Positions 7,215-19,425 of a stretch of DNA of 64,000 nucleotides are shown here, one piece after another. Each line of letters starts with the position of its first letter. Position 1 is the stretch's first letter. Origin of the DNA: Vallitaleaceae bacterium 9-2. Lineage in GTDB: Bacteria; Bacillota; Clostridia; Lachnospirales; Vallitaleaceae. A program made the translations under genes and the position numbers. The notes below the pieces were generated by a model. That model did no database searches. It was not told the origin of the DNA and saw only the letters and a program-made list of their open reading frames with translations. The stretch spans positions 3,348,001 through 3,412,000 of the forward strand of contig CP121691.1 in assembly GCA_038396585.1 (NCBI GenBank). Direction: 5' to 3'.

Positions 7215-8330
7215 ATGCTATCTTCACAAATATTCACCACTTTATCCAATGACGCAAAAAATCTTTTTATATATATTCAAAAAAATGGTCCTTTAACCAA
7301 GAAAATGCTTAGTGAAGCACTCAATATTAAATTAACCACACTGAATCGACTACTAAAGCCTTTATTTGAACATCATCTTCTTAAAGTTACCGATTACATC
7401 TCTCAAACCGGTGGGCGTCCTTCAGGTCTAATTGACGTGAATCCAATGCAATATGGGTGTATTGGACTTGATATTTCACGCCTATACATTAATATTATCT
7501 TTACAAACCTCAAGTTAGATATTTTATATCAGACACAGCTTACCGTTGATGAGACCATGAAGCCTACTCGGTTATATGAAGAGCTAAATACCTTTATCCA
7601 AACCGTCCGCACATTATATCAGACCTCTCATCCCGATATTTTAGGCATCGGCATTGGTTGCGTCGGTCCTATTGATGAAACCACCGGATTTCTTCTTCAT
7701 CCCGAACGATTTCCTTCATCCCATTTTAATCATGTGGATTTGAAGCATTCAATCGCCAAAGCCACCGGTTATATGACTTATATTGCCAGTGGAAGTCAGC
7801 TTGCTTTACTTGCGGAAGTTACTTTTGGGGTTGCCAAACATTACCATCATGTTGCCTATGTAAATTTTGGGGTAGGAATACGTAATGCAACTGCTATACA
7901 GGGACAACCGCTTTTAATGTACAATTCTCATGAAGATGCTTTTTCCAAGATGCTCCTCGATCATGATATGACCATTGATGATTATGCGAGCCTATACGCC
8001 CTTAGAAAATCTCATCTAGACAACAAAAAAAAGGCGCATACTATTATAAGTACAACGCCTTTGTCTCTTGATCAATTGACCCATTCCGCCGATATGACCG
8101 CAATGGGTTTATCCAACTATATTCGTTTATTAAGCCTTGATTGTATCATCCTAAGCGGACCTCTCATAAAAGAATCTGATGTGTTCTATCAAACGGTATA
8201 TGAGAAAACCCTTGAATACCTTAGCTCTTCTTCCCATCTTCAAGTGCATTTTAGTCGTGGTGGCTCATTTGACCATAACTCAATAGCACTTGGAAGTGCC
8301 TATCATCTCATTGTACAGCTGTTTTTATGA
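7215..8330 (+). CDS. ROK-family-like transcriptional regulator
   Basis: 371 residues: an N-terminal winged helix-turn-helix (about residues 10-65, GPLTKKMLSEALNIKLTTLN, then a TGGRPSGLI wing), followed by a ROK/actin-like domain with GIGIGCVGPIDETTG. The usual second ROK signature (ExGH and the CxCGxxGC zinc motif) is missing; where it should be the protein reads NFGVGIRNATAIQG and then diverges. Sugar phosphorylation is therefore unlikely, and ligand binding may have changed. It starts at the ATG at 7215 behind AGGAG. Two related palindromes in the intergenic region suggest control of itself and of the divergent CHR genes. It overlaps the convergent typA 3' end by 6 bp. Confidence 0.8.
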   Translation: MLSSQIFTTLSNDAKNLFIYIQKNGPLTKKMLSEALNIKLTTLNRLLKPLFEHHLLKVTDYISQTGGRPSGLIDVNPMQYGCIGLDISRLYINIIFTNLKLDILYQTQLTVDETMKPTRLYEELNTFIQTVRTLYQTSHPDILGIGIGCVGPIDETTGFLLHPERFPSSHFNHVDLKHSIAKATGYMTYIASGSQLALLAEVTFGVAKHYHHVAYVNFGVGIRNATAIQGQPLLMYNSHEDAFSKMLLDHDMTIDDYASLYALRKSHLDNKKKAHTIISTTPLSLDQLTHSADMTAMGLSNYIRLLSLDCIILSGPLIKESDVFYQTVYEKTLEYLSSSSHLQVHFSRGGSFDHNSIALGSAYHLIVQLFL

Positions 8331-10148
8331 TGATGCACGTGTTTTGTTGAACTTATTACGCTCATGCGTGTTAAGATATTTTTTACGAAGACGAATTGCA
8401 TCCGGTGTAATCTCTACCCATTCGTCATCTTCAATAAATTCTAGCGCTTCTTCCAAAGTAAACTCTTTGGGTTTAAGTAATTTTATGGCTTCATCTGCTC
8501 CTGAAGATCGAGTATTGGTTAGCTTTTTGTTCTTACATGGATTGACAACCATATCATCATTTCGGTTGTTTAATCCGATAATCATCCCTTCATATACATC
8601 TACTGCAGGACCGATAAAGAGCTTTCCTCTCTCACTTAAATTAAATAACGAGTATGCCATGGTTGATCCATTTTCTTGAGAAATAAGCACTCCGTTAATA
8701 CGTGATGGGATAAAGCCGACATAATCACCGTAAGAGTCAAAAGACCGTACCATGATTCCTTCACCTCGAGTATCGTTAATGAATTCACTTCTATATCCTA
8801 ATAGACCTCGGGTAGGAACGATATACTCAATTTTTGTATATCCATTTTCTGCATGCATAAATTCCATCAAGCCCTTACGTTCATTTAGCTTGGCAATAAC
8901 AGTACCTACATATTGATCAGGTGCTGTAATAATAACTTTTTCATAAGGCTCTTGCTTTTTACCATTCTCATCTTCATGTAATAATACTTCTGGTTTGGAC
9001 ACACTAAGCTCATAGCCTTCGCGACGCATATTTTCCAATAAAATAGATAAGTGTAACTCTCCTCGGCCCGATACTTTATATGCATCTGTTCCTGGGATCT
9101 CTTCAACACGTAACCCAACATTGGTTTCCAACTCTTTTTCTAGACGCGCTTTAATGTGACGTGTCGTTACGAATTTACCGCTTAGACCGGCAAAAGGAGA
9201 ATTGTTGACATAGAAGTTCATCGACAATGTAGGTTCTTCAATCTCAATCATTGGTAACGGTTCAACTTGGTTTTCACTACAGATCGTTTCACCGATAGAT
9301 ATGTCGCTGATACCTGAAATAGTCACAATATCACCTGAAACAACCTCTGTTGCTTCAACTCGGTTTAAGCCAACATTAATAAACGCTTTTCCGATTTTAG
9401 CCCGCACAACTGAGCCATCACGTTTTGCAACACTGACAACGTCTCCTGGGTGCAAGACGCCTCGTTGGACACGTCCAATCCCTAAGCGACCGATATATTC
9501 ATCATATCCAAGGGCTGATACTTGTAGTTGTAGCGGCTCTTCATCTTTATTTGGGTAAGGGGTAACATGCTCAATGATTTTTTCAAATAACGGAACAATG
9601 TCCATATTGTCATCATCCATTTCATTACGAACAATACCATCTCTTGCCACACCATAAAGAATTGGAAAATCTAATTGCTCATCATGTGCACCTAGTTCAG
9701 CAAACAAGTCAAATGTCATGTCAACAACATGCTCTGCTCGTTCGTCTTTTTTATCAATTTTATTAATCAACAATATCGGACATAACCCTCTTTCCAACGC
9801 TTTTTGTAGTACAAAACGTGTCTGAGGCATAGGTCCTTCACTTGAGTCCACCAACAAAATAGCCGTATCCACTGTCTTAATGATACGCTCTACTTCCGAT
9901 GAAAAATCGGCATGTCCTGGTGTGTCTACTATATTTATTTTGTAATCTTTGTAGGAAATCGAACAGTTTTTAGAATAAATCGTAATACCGCGTTCTCGTT
10001 CAATATCATTGCTATCCATGACGCAATCAACCACTTCTTCGTGTCCTGAAAAAACACCGCTTTGGGCTAACATTGCATCGACTAGTGTTGATTTTCCTGC
10101 ATCAACGTGGGCAATAACAGCAATATTGATTATTTTTTTTTCTCTCAT
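8325..10148 (-). CDS. typA: Ribosome-associated translational GTPase TypA/BipA
   Basis: A 607-residue translational GTPase, normal TypA length. The P-loop AHVDAGKST is at residues 13-21, the switch region shows RERGITI, and DTPGHADF and NKIDK follow as the G3 and G4 motifs. After the G domain come the EF-G-like beta barrel, the domain with [11 protein letters not shown] and the C-terminal TypA-specific region with RKKYLN. It binds the ribosome near the EF-G site and helps 50S assembly under stress or cold. It has its own promoter, whose -35 box touches the target duplication of the neighbouring insertion sequence. Confidence 0.97.
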   Translation of the reverse strand: MREKKIINIAVIAHVDAGKSTLVDAMLAQSGVFSGHEEVVDCVMDSNDIERERGITIYSKNCSISYKDYKINIVDTPGHADFSSEVERIIKTVDTAILLVDSSEGPMPQTRFVLQKALERGLCPILLINKIDKKDERAEHVVDMTFDLFAELGAHDEQLDFPILYGVARDGIVRNEMDDDNMDIVPLFEKIIEHVTPYPNKDEEPLQLQVSALGYDEYIGRLGIGRVQRGVLHPGDVVSVAKRDGSVVRAKIGKAFINVGLNRVEATEVVSGDIVTISGISDISIGETICSENQVEPLPMIEIEEPTLSMNFYVNNSPFAGLSGKFVTTRHIKARLEKELETNVGLRVEEIPGTDAYKVSGRGELHLSILLENMRREGYELSVSKPEVLLHEDENGKKQEPYEKVIITAPDQYVGTVIAKLNERKGLMEFMHAENGYTKIEYIVPTRGLLGYRSEFINDTRGEGIMVRSFDSYGDYVGFIPSRINGVLISQENGSTMAYSLFNLSERGKLFIGPAVDVYEGMIIGLNNRNDDMVVNPCKNKKLTNTRSSGADEAIKLLKPKEFTLEEALEFIEDDEWVEITPDAIRLRKKYLNTHERNKFNKTRASS

Positions 10149-10210
10149 AAATGCTCCTAGCTTTGATCATATATAATGATCTTCTATGCTTCATTGTAAA
10201 CAACCTTTAT

Positions 10211-10239
10211 ATAATAACATTTACTAGGTTAAATAGCAA
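10211..10239 (-). promoter_or_regulatory. Promoter of typA, abutting the IS target duplication
   Basis: TTGCTA at 10234-10239 and TATTAT at 10211-10216, 17-bp spacer, on the minus strand. The -35 box ends where the 29-bp duplication begins at 10239. Confidence 0.65.
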
Positions 10240-10267
10240 GTTTTTTTTGTAGCTTTTAGGGCATAAT
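10239..10267. repeat. Left copy of a 29-bp target-site duplication
   Basis: These 29 bases (a T8 tract, then GTAGCTTTTAGGGCATAAT) are repeated exactly at 11911-11939, bracketing the insertion sequence. The right copy contains the natural end of lacI. Confidence 0.85.
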
Positions 10268-11910
10268 CTGATTCATATCTGATAATGTCTTAAGTAACCA
10301 CATTTGATTATGTCCCAAAGGGAAAGGATGTCGTATAATAGAAACTCACTAAACGAACGAGGTTATATTATGCGAAAAATTGAACTTAACATGAAAGAAC
10401 ATCACAAATATGAAATTATCAAGAAACTTGTTGAAACTAACGGTAACAAACTCAATGCTTCCATCAAGATCGGCTGTTCCGTTCGCCATGTGAACCGAAT
10501 GATTGCCGGCTACAAAGCAAACGGCAAAGGTTATTTCCAGCATGGTAACAAAGGGCGAAAGCCTAGCATCACACTTGATGACGAAACCCGTCAGAAGATT
10601 TTGGATCTCTACCGCAACAAGTACTATGATGCCAACTTCTCACATTTCCAAGAACTCTTGGCAAAGTACGAACATATTCAGGTTTCTGCCACAACCATCA
10701 ACAACATTCTAAGTACCGAATTCATCCTATCACCCAAGGCCAACCGAAAAACCAAACGAAGGATGAAGGAAAGGCTCAAGGCTATGAAAAAAATGGCAAA
10801 AGCGAAAAAGGACATCAAAAGAATCGACACTGCCTTGGTCGACATCGATGATGCCCATCCCCGCCGTCCCCGCTGTTCCTTCTTTGGTGAAATGTTGCAG
10901 ATGGACGCCTCCATCCACCAATGGTACGGTCAGACAAAGTCCCAACTTCACATCGCCATCGATGATGCTACTGGCTCTATTGTAGGCGCCTATTTCGACG
11001 AACAGGAGACACTTAACGGCTATTACAACGTATTCCATCAAATCCTATCCAATTATGGAATTCCCTATATGTTTTATACCGACCGACGCACTGTTTTTGA
11101 ATACAAACAAAAAAGATCCGCTTCTATCGAAGCCGATACCTTCACTCAGTTCAGTTATGCTTGTCATCAGTTGGGAGTTGATATTAAGACCACCAGTATC
11201 CCCCAAGCCAAAGGTCGGGTTGAACGGTTGTTCCAGACTTTGCAATCACGCCTTCCAGTCGAACTTCGACTGAAAGGTGTGACAACGACTAAGCAAGCCA
11301 ACGTATTCTTGAACTCCTACATAAAAGAATACAATGCTCAGTTCGCAATAGACTCCAAGCATATCAAAAGTGTCTTTGAAAAGCAACCCCCTCAGGAAAA
11401 AATTAACCTCATTCTTGCCGTGCTTTCTGACCGCAAAATCGATAATGGTCATTGCATCCGTTACAACAAGCATTATTACATGCCAACAGGTCGAGATGGT
11501 TTGCCTAAGCACTTTTATAAAGGTACTAAATCTCTAGTTATCCAAGCTTTCGATAACCAGCTCTATACTTCAATCAATGATGAAACCTATGCCCTAAGGC
11601 TCATTCCTGAACATGAATACTCTTCGATTAACTTTGACAGCCTATCAAAAATATCCGAGCCTAAGAAGCAAACCATTCCCCCTATCAACCATCCATGGCG
11701 CCAGGCTACATTTGCGAACTTTGCAAAACAGCAACGCCATCGGATTGACTTTGAGTCTGCCTGCTATACGCAGGAAGTACTGTCCAACTAGGACGACTCC
11801 GGTGCCTGCCTTACGGCGAGGATGGGGACGAAGCACCATAAAGAAAAAAGCCATGCACCTGACAGTGCTAATTATTAATTTTTTTTGGGACATTCTCAAA
11901 AACGGTTGAC
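10268..11910 (+). mobile_element. IS1202-like insertion sequence (ISNCY group), 1643 bp
   Basis: The element lies exactly between two 29-bp direct repeats and holds a single transposase gene. Its first and last 27 bases align as an imperfect inverted repeat, both showing the core AATGTC at the same offset from the ends. IS1202-type elements are known for unusually long target duplications of about 27 bp, which fits. A decayed copy of the same element lies at 33741-34015. The exact ends could shift by a base or two because of the shared flanking bases. Confidence 0.88.
10370..11791 (+). CDS. IS1202-like DDE transposase
   Basis: A 473-residue transposase from the ATG at 10370, preceded by GAGG. 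Order of parts: an N-terminal helix-turn-helix (residues about 5-50, with GCSVRHVNRMI), a charged linker rich in KRRMKER and KKMAKAKK, then an integrase-like core with the likely catalytic triad in LQMDASIHQW, FYTDRR and GRVERLFQTL. The C terminus is beta-rich and may contact the ends. The frame is intact, so the element may still be active. It is read away from typA. Confidence 0.9.
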   Translation: MRKIELNMKEHHKYEIIKKLVETNGNKLNASIKIGCSVRHVNRMIAGYKANGKGYFQHGNKGRKPSITLDDETRQKILDLYRNKYYDANFSHFQELLAKYEHIQVSATTINNILSTEFILSPKANRKTKRRMKERLKAMKKMAKAKKDIKRIDTALVDIDDAHPRRPRCSFFGEMLQMDASIHQWYGQTKSQLHIAIDDATGSIVGAYFDEQETLNGYYNVFHQILSNYGIPYMFYTDRRTVFEYKQKRSASIEADTFTQFSYACHQLGVDIKTTSIPQAKGRVERLFQTLQSRLPVELRLKGVTTTKQANVFLNSYIKEYNAQFAIDSKHIKSVFEKQPPQEKINLILAVLSDRKIDNGHCIRYNKHYYMPTGRDGLPKHFYKGTKSLVIQAFDNQLYTSINDETYALRLIPEHEYSSINFDSLSKISEPKKQTIPPINHPWRQATFANFAKQQRHRIDFESACYTQEVLSN

Positions 11911-11939
11911 AGTTTTTTTTGTAGCTTTTAGGGCATAAT
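11911..11939. repeat. Right copy of the 29-bp target-site duplication
   Basis: Identical to 10239-10267. It contains the lacI stop codon and its last codons, so the insertion left the lacI coding frame intact. Confidence 0.85.
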
Positions 11940-12923
11940 AACATCCATATAGCTTATCGTTCCTATCGTATAAGGCACTTGTACACAGCGTCCATGTTGA
12001 CCATCTATAAGGCGTTGAACTTCATCAAATGCCCGTTGAGACTTTTGGTAAAAGTCTTGTTTGACTGTATTCATCGCAATTTGAGTGTAGCCCATAAGGG
12101 TTATTCCATCAAATCCGCAGACCGGATGAAAGACATCCAGTTCACGCAATGCAAATACAGCTCCTATCGCCATAAGGTCTGAAGCACATACAATAATGTC
12201 TACTTCGTCCCCATATCTTAAAACTATCTGACGTGCTTTATATTCGTCAAAATCTCCATATTCAACAATCAGTTTAAATGCTAGTTCTCTTTGTAAGTCC
12301 TGCATTGCCCGAAGACGTTCTTGGGCAACATAGGACGACTTCTCGCCGGCAATATATAAAACCGTCTCTTTTATTGAATTATCCTGAAGCGTTTTTAGCG
12401 CGACATCATATTGTGCCTGATAATGGTTTATACTTACCGCCGATGTTTTTTGGTTATATAATGGAGAATCCACTAAGACACACATAAATTCTTGGCGTTC
12501 AATTAACTCTTTAAAAGCCGTATCTTCCCCTGTCAAATTATATATAATTAGACAATTGATACGTTGGGCAGCTAGATGCTCACGAATTTGATATACATTC
12601 ATCTGTCTAAACTGAGAAGTAAAAAAAGTTACAACATCCATTTGATGTGTCTTTGCTCGATCAAAGGCTCCGGTCAGTTGCTTCATACCAATTTCATCTA
12701 CAAACTGTCGATTATTTTGAATATCAATAATCAAACCGACCCGGTGAAATGAGCGCTTTGAAAGGGAGATTGCAACTGAATTTGGGATATAGTTTAGCTC
12801 TTCTACAGCTTTTCTTACCTTAGCTTTTGTCTCTTCACTCACCATAGCATAATTATTTAACACTTTTGAAACCGTTGATTTTGCCACCCCGGCTCTTTTT
12901 GCTACATCATTAATTGACGCCAT
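11928..12923 (-). CDS. LacI family transcriptional regulator
   Basis: A 331-residue repressor-type protein. The N-terminal DNA-binding domain is textbook: MASINDVAKRAGVAKSTVSK, then VRKAVEELNYIPNSVA for the hinge. A periplasmic-binding-protein-like effector domain follows. The start is the ATG at 12923 with AGGTGG upstream, not the one at 12932. The gene has no obvious sugar-utilisation neighbour: downstream it runs into the IS1202-like element, and upstream is yjbQ. Its target genes may therefore lie elsewhere. The effector is unknown. Confidence 0.9.
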   Translation of the reverse strand: MASINDVAKRAGVAKSTVSKVLNNYAMVSEETKAKVRKAVEELNYIPNSVAISLSKRSFHRVGLIIDIQNNRQFVDEIGMKQLTGAFDRAKTHQMDVVTFFTSQFRQMNVYQIREHLAAQRINCLIIYNLTGEDTAFKELIERQEFMCVLVDSPLYNQKTSAVSINHYQAQYDVALKTLQDNSIKETVLYIAGEKSSYVAQERLRAMQDLQRELAFKLIVEYGDFDEYKARQIVLRYGDEVDIIVCASDLMAIGAVFALRELDVFHPVCGFDGITLMGYTQIAMNTVKQDFYQKSQRAFDEVQRLIDGQHGRCVQVPYTIGTISYMDVIMP

Positions 12924-12956
12924 AATAACCACCTTGCTTAACCTTGTTTTCTCTTT

Positions 12957-13349
12957 TTATTCATGAATGTGGATGTAATATTCTCTATGTCTTGGTCCAT
13001 CAAATTCACAAAAATAAACGCTTTGCCATGTACCTAAAATTATCTCACCATGATGAATAAGAAGCGTCTCACTTGCTCCCACACAACTTGATTTTAGATG
13101 AGCGGATGAATTGCCTTCTCTATGGCGAAATTCTTTTCTATCCGGAAATGCTTTATCTAAGCCAAAAAGCATATCTGTTATAACATCTGGATCCGCATTT
13201 TCATTAATGGTAATTCCAGCTGTTGTATGGGGACAATAAATTGTACATAAACCTTCTAAAACATTAGAGTTGGACACAACTTCTTGAACTTGTTTTGTAA
13301 TATCATAAAATTGTTCTCGCTCGGTTTTGATACTAAATTGTTTCGTCAT
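12957..13349 (-). CDS. YjbQ/UPF0047 family protein
   Basis: A 130-residue protein of the YjbQ (UPF0047) family. Conserved blocks are IYCPHTTAGITINENADPDV in the first half, HREGNSSAHLKSS in the middle and LGTWQSVYFCEFDGPRHR near the end; the histidines probably form a metal site. Some members show weak thiamine-phosphate synthase activity, but the physiological role is unsettled. It is followed 34 bp later by lacI on the same strand. Confidence 0.9.
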   Translation of the reverse strand: MTKQFSIKTEREQFYDITKQVQEVVSNSNVLEGLCTIYCPHTTAGITINENADPDVITDMLFGLDKAFPDRKEFRHREGNSSAHLKSSCVGASETLLIHHGEIILGTWQSVYFCEFDGPRHREYYIHIHE

Positions 13350-13423
13350 ATAATCATCCTTTCTCTTTTTATTTTAGTATAGCACGTAAATTTTTGACAT
13401 GCATCTTTTAGCTATATTTTATT

Positions 13424-13918
13424 TCAATAAACCGCATATTGTCCTTGCTCAATTTGTTCTTGTCCGATTTTTTCTTCTTGTATTTGAGGTATTTCATTAT
13501 ACAGCATGAGATTTTTTTCAGAAATAACCGCTGTATCCACAAGTAAATCAATCACATGTTGATTTTTTGGTGTAAAGACTATCAAAATATACATCACTAA
13601 AAATATCTTTTGAAGATATCGCCCAAACAACTCCCGAACCATTACACTTGTCCAAGATAGATTTTCTTCATTAAAGCTTACCACGCGTAAGCCAAAAGCC
13701 ATCTTGCCAAGAGTCTGACCTCGATTAAGCTTTGTCATCAAAACAAAATAAGTCAAATAGATTGCTAAGCTAATTCCTGCTTTTATAGCACCATCCTCAA
13801 GAAAAAATAGTAAAATACGTTGAAGGCTTCCTATGATAATAAGGTCCAAGCTGTACGCAAAAAAACGCATCCAAAATCCTGCAAAAATAGTCTTTGGATA
13901 TTGATGATACTGTCCCAT
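13424..13918 (-). CDS. RDD family membrane protein
   Basis: 164 residues with the RDD signature FAGFWMRFFAYSLDLIIIG near residues 11-29, two or three hydrophobic helices and the second conserved block LNRGQTLGKMAFGLRVV. RDD proteins are small membrane proteins of mixed or unknown function; some act in ion exchange or stress. The ATG at 13918 follows a GGGGG box, 1 bp after the sppA stop. An upstream ATG at 13993 would overlap sppA heavily. The two genes form an operon. Confidence 0.85.
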   Translation of the reverse strand: MGQYHQYPKTIFAGFWMRFFAYSLDLIIIGSLQRILLFFLEDGAIKAGISLAIYLTYFVLMTKLNRGQTLGKMAFGLRVVSFNEENLSWTSVMVRELFGRYLQKIFLVMYILIVFTPKNQHVIDLLVDTAVISEKNLMLYNEIPQIQEEKIGQEQIEQGQYAVY

Positions 13919-13919
13919 A

Positions 13920-14933
13920 TTAATACCCCCTATACATATACATAAATCCGGATTTTTCTTTCCATGTGGCCGGAAGTTCAATATTTCCAACATTTATTTC
14001 TTGACCTAGATTGACAATTTTTGATGTTTTCATAAACCATTGGCTAAACATATCAAGTTCCACCTGATCATAAGTAATGATTTGAGCATTTTCTAGTCCA
14101 TACTCTACTTCAAAATCCTCTAAAGCTTCTTCGTAGTAGCCAATATCATCTACAAGTCCATTATCTTTTGCCTGAGCGCCATCATATATTCTTCCATCTG
14201 CAATCTCATAGACATAATCTCTATCAAGCTCGCGACCTTCAGATACAACATCAACAAATCGTTCATACATGCTATCTACAAGCCCTTGTAACACATCTAA
14301 ATCTTTTTGTGTGATTTCACGCGTTGATGAGCCGACATCCTTCATATCACCGCTTTTGATTGTCATATCTTCAACGCCCATTTTTTCTAATAATCCGGCA
14401 TAATTCATCCCCGACATAATAACACCAATCGAACCTGTGATTGTTTCATTGGTTGCATAAATTTTATCTGCATATGCGGATATATAATAGCCTCCACTTG
14501 CCGCCATACTTTCCATGACAACATAAATCGGTATATCCCGTGCCGCTTTGACTTCACGTATTTTATCACTTAACTGAGCACTCTCATATACACCACCACC
14601 TGGACTATCTACTCTTAAGATAATTCCTTTGATTGTCTCATCATTTTTGACTGTCTCAAGTGATTCTAAAATGCGTTGATGATTATATTGGGGAACGCTA
14701 AAATAGCTTTCTTCCATATTCATAATCACACCTCGAACATTAAAAAGGGCAATACGTTCATCATATGCACCTTCGCGAATGACCGTTTCTGTAATTGAAT
14801 CCTTCATAAGCTCTTCCCAAAAAGACGTCTTCTCAGCATCCTGAGTTAATATACGTCCTACAAATGAGATTACCAATGACGAAAAGAACACCACTATTGA
14901 TAACCCTATCGCAATCCATCTTTTACTATTCAT
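13920..14933 (-). CDS. sppA: Signal peptide peptidase SppA (S49 family)
   Basis: A 337-residue membrane-anchored serine protease that digests leftover signal peptides. One N-terminal transmembrane helix (residues about 7-27) is followed by the S49 core: RVDSPGGGVYES, the catalytic serine in MAASGGYYISA, GSIGVI, and the likely catalytic lysine in KSGDMKDVGS. This is the short single-domain form typical of Gram-positives. It has its own consensus promoter and is followed directly by the RDD gene. Confidence 0.95.
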   Translation of the reverse strand: MNSKRWIAIGLSIVVFFSSLVISFVGRILTQDAEKTSFWEELMKDSITETVIREGAYDERIALFNVRGVIMNMEESYFSVPQYNHQRILESLETVKNDETIKGIILRVDSPGGGVYESAQLSDKIREVKAARDIPIYVVMESMAASGGYYISAYADKIYATNETITGSIGVIMSGMNYAGLLEKMGVEDMTIKSGDMKDVGSSTREITQKDLDVLQGLVDSMYERFVDVVSEGRELDRDYVYEIADGRIYDGAQAKDNGLVDDIGYYEEALEDFEVEYGLENAQIITYDQVELDMFSQWFMKTSKIVNLGQEINVGNIELPATWKEKSGFMYMYRGY

Positions 14934-14982
14934 AACAAACTCCTTTTTCTATCTTTTATCTTTTACTTTATCTATACGAAGT

Positions 14983-15011
14983 ATCATAACGTTTTGTCTA
15001 CGTGTTGTCAA
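14983..15011 (-). promoter_or_regulatory. Sigma-A promoter of sppA
   Basis: TTGACA at 15006-15011, 17-bp spacer, TATGAT at 14983-14988 on the minus strand. Confidence 0.85.
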
Positions 15012-15050
15012 TCTATCTTCCTCCTTGTTTTTATCATCCCTTCCGATAAC

Positions 15051-15079
15051 TTGACATTCCAATTTATTATCTATACTAT
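15051..15079 (+). promoter_or_regulatory. Sigma-A promoter of the flavodoxin gene
   Basis: TTGACA at 15051-15056, 17-bp spacer, TACTAT at 15074-15079, 45 bp before the ATG. Confidence 0.8.
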
Positions 15080-15124
15080 AATATTAATCCTATCAATTTT
15101 ACACCCACAATATATGGAGGTTAT

Positions 15125-15664
15125 ATGAGTACATTAGTCATCTATAAATCTAAGACTGGCTTTACAGAAAGATATGCACATCTGATTGCAGAGGCTCTTT
15201 CATGTGAATGCATCAGCTCTCAAGCTGCTAAAAAAAAGAATCTGGTGCAATATGATACACTCATCTATGGCGGAAGTCTATATGCATCTACTATACTTGG
15301 CCTTAAAAAATTCATTGCCCAATTGACTCCTCCCATACAACAATCACTTTTTATATTTGCTGTTGGCCTTACCCCTGCAAGTCAAAATTACCTTCAAGAA
15401 ATTACTGAACATAACCGTTCATCACTTAACTCATCCAATATCAACGCAGAATTCTTCTATTTGCGTGGTGGATTACATTATTCTCAATTAAACATACTTG
15501 ACCGTCAGCTTATAAAAATAATGAAAAAGACAATTGAAGCTAAACCCCTGTCCGAACGTAGTGTTGATGAATGTGAGATGCTCAAAGGTTTTAGCCAGCC
15601 ACTTGATTTTGTAACTTCAGAATCAATCCAACCTCTTATCTTAGCTTATAAAGGAGTACAATGA
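15125..15664 (+). CDS. Flavodoxin domain protein (HemG/Flavodoxin_5-like)
   Basis: A 179-residue flavoprotein-like protein. The FMN phosphate loop near the N terminus reads YKSKTGFTERYA, followed by TLIYGGSLYAS at the second flavin loop. This resembles the menaquinone-dependent protoporphyrinogen oxidase (HemG) type of flavodoxin rather than the electron-carrier type. No haem genes lie nearby, so that role is not supported. ATATGGAGG precedes the ATG. It overlaps the YaiI-family gene by 4 bp. Confidence 0.82.
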   Translation: MSTLVIYKSKTGFTERYAHLIAEALSCECISSQAAKKKNLVQYDTLIYGGSLYASTILGLKKFIAQLTPPIQQSLFIFAVGLTPASQNYLQEITEHNRSSLNSSNINAEFFYLRGGLHYSQLNILDRQLIKIMKKTIEAKPLSERSVDECEMLKGFSQPLDFVTSESIQPLILAYKGVQ

Positions 15665-16110
15665 TGCGAATTCTTGTTGATGCAGATGCATGTCCTGACA
15701 AAAATATCATAATTGAGCTTGCTAATAAATACCACATTGAACTCCACTTTTTCACGGATATTAATCATGATTTAAGCGGATACGACGCTAAGGTTCACAT
15801 TGTAGATCAAGGACGAGATTCCGTTGATTTTGCCATTATCGGTGCCATGAAACAAGGCGATCTAATCGTTACTGCCGATTACGGCGTCGCATCTTTAGCA
15901 CTTGGGCGAAACGGTCTTGTTATTAGCCCTTCCGGTAAACAGCTTCATCATGATAATATTGATCAACTGATGTTCGAACGTCACCTCGGACAAAAATCAA
16001 GACAAGCAGGGCTTCGAGGTCCTCGTCATAAAAAACGTTCTTCAAAAGACAGTCAAAAATTCTTCCACCAGCTAGAAGAACTTATACGCGTTCATCAAAT
16101 CCATTCCTAA
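15661..16110 (+). CDS. YaiI/YqxD family DUF188 protein
   Basis: A 149-residue protein of the UPF0178/DUF188 family, with the conserved opening ILVDADACPDKNIII and later VTADYGVASLAL and GLRGPRHKK. The pattern of aspartates suggests a PIN/nuclease-like fold, but no activity is established. Either ATG of the ATGATG pair (15661 or 15664) could be used; AGGAG lies upstream of both. It is translationally coupled to the flavodoxin gene and is the last gene before the rRNA region. Confidence 0.9.
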   Translation: MMRILVDADACPDKNIIIELANKYHIELHFFTDINHDLSGYDAKVHIVDQGRDSVDFAIIGAMKQGDLIVTADYGVASLALGRNGLVISPSGKQLHHDNIDQLMFERHLGQKSRQAGLRGPRHKKRSSKDSQKFFHQLEELIRVHQIHS

Positions 16111-16171
16111 GACATTCGACATTCTACCTTTTGTACATAGCACTTGCTGATTGGGAACCAAAAGAATATAC

Positions 16172-16230
16172 AAAAAAAAGAGATTATATAAAAGCAAAAT
16201 TTATTTGCACTTATATAATCTCTTTTTATT
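16172..16230. terminator. Bidirectional terminator between the YaiI-family gene and the rRNA operon
   Basis: A 13-bp perfect stem (16179-16191 with 16211-16223) has an A-run on its left and a T-run on its right, so it can stop transcription both from the left and from the rRNA operon. Confidence 0.9.
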
Positions 16231-16282
16231 TCTGAATAAAGTCATTAAATCTATTAATTATTATCTATCATTTACAGTAATC

Positions 16283-16299
16283 TATCATACTCTCAAAGC
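16283..16299 (-). other. 3' half of the 23S rRNA processing stem
   Basis: These 17 bases pair with 19204-19220 (16 Watson-Crick pairs and one G-U), closing the 23S ends into a long helix of the kind cut by RNase III or Mini-III. Confidence 0.8.
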
Positions 16300-16302
16300 T
16301 TT

Positions 16303-19199
<2,897 letters not shown>

Positions 19200-19203
19200 G
19201 TTC

Positions 19204-19220
19204 GCTTTAAGAGTATGATA
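19204..19220 (-). other. 5' half of the 23S rRNA processing stem
   Basis: Pairs with 16283-16299. It encloses only the 23S, which means the 5S and the tRNA-like element must be released by separate cuts upstream. Confidence 0.8.
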
Positions 19221-19425
19221 CATTTCTGTATCTGATAGTTTTGGTTCACACACATCATTACAATGTATGTTTCCTTGGTTTTATTTCTTTTATGAATCGG
19301 CTAATTCATAATTAGATAATAGGTTTAATTTGATTAATTAATTCCTGGATTAATTAATCTGACTTTATTCAGTTATCAATGTTCTCTCAACTCTAAGGCC
19401 CTTATTCTTTTTGAAAAGAACCTAG

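Noticed and set aside
10730-11512. Minus-strand open frames under the IS1202-like transposase
   Set aside because: Shadows of the transposase gene without ribosome binding sites.
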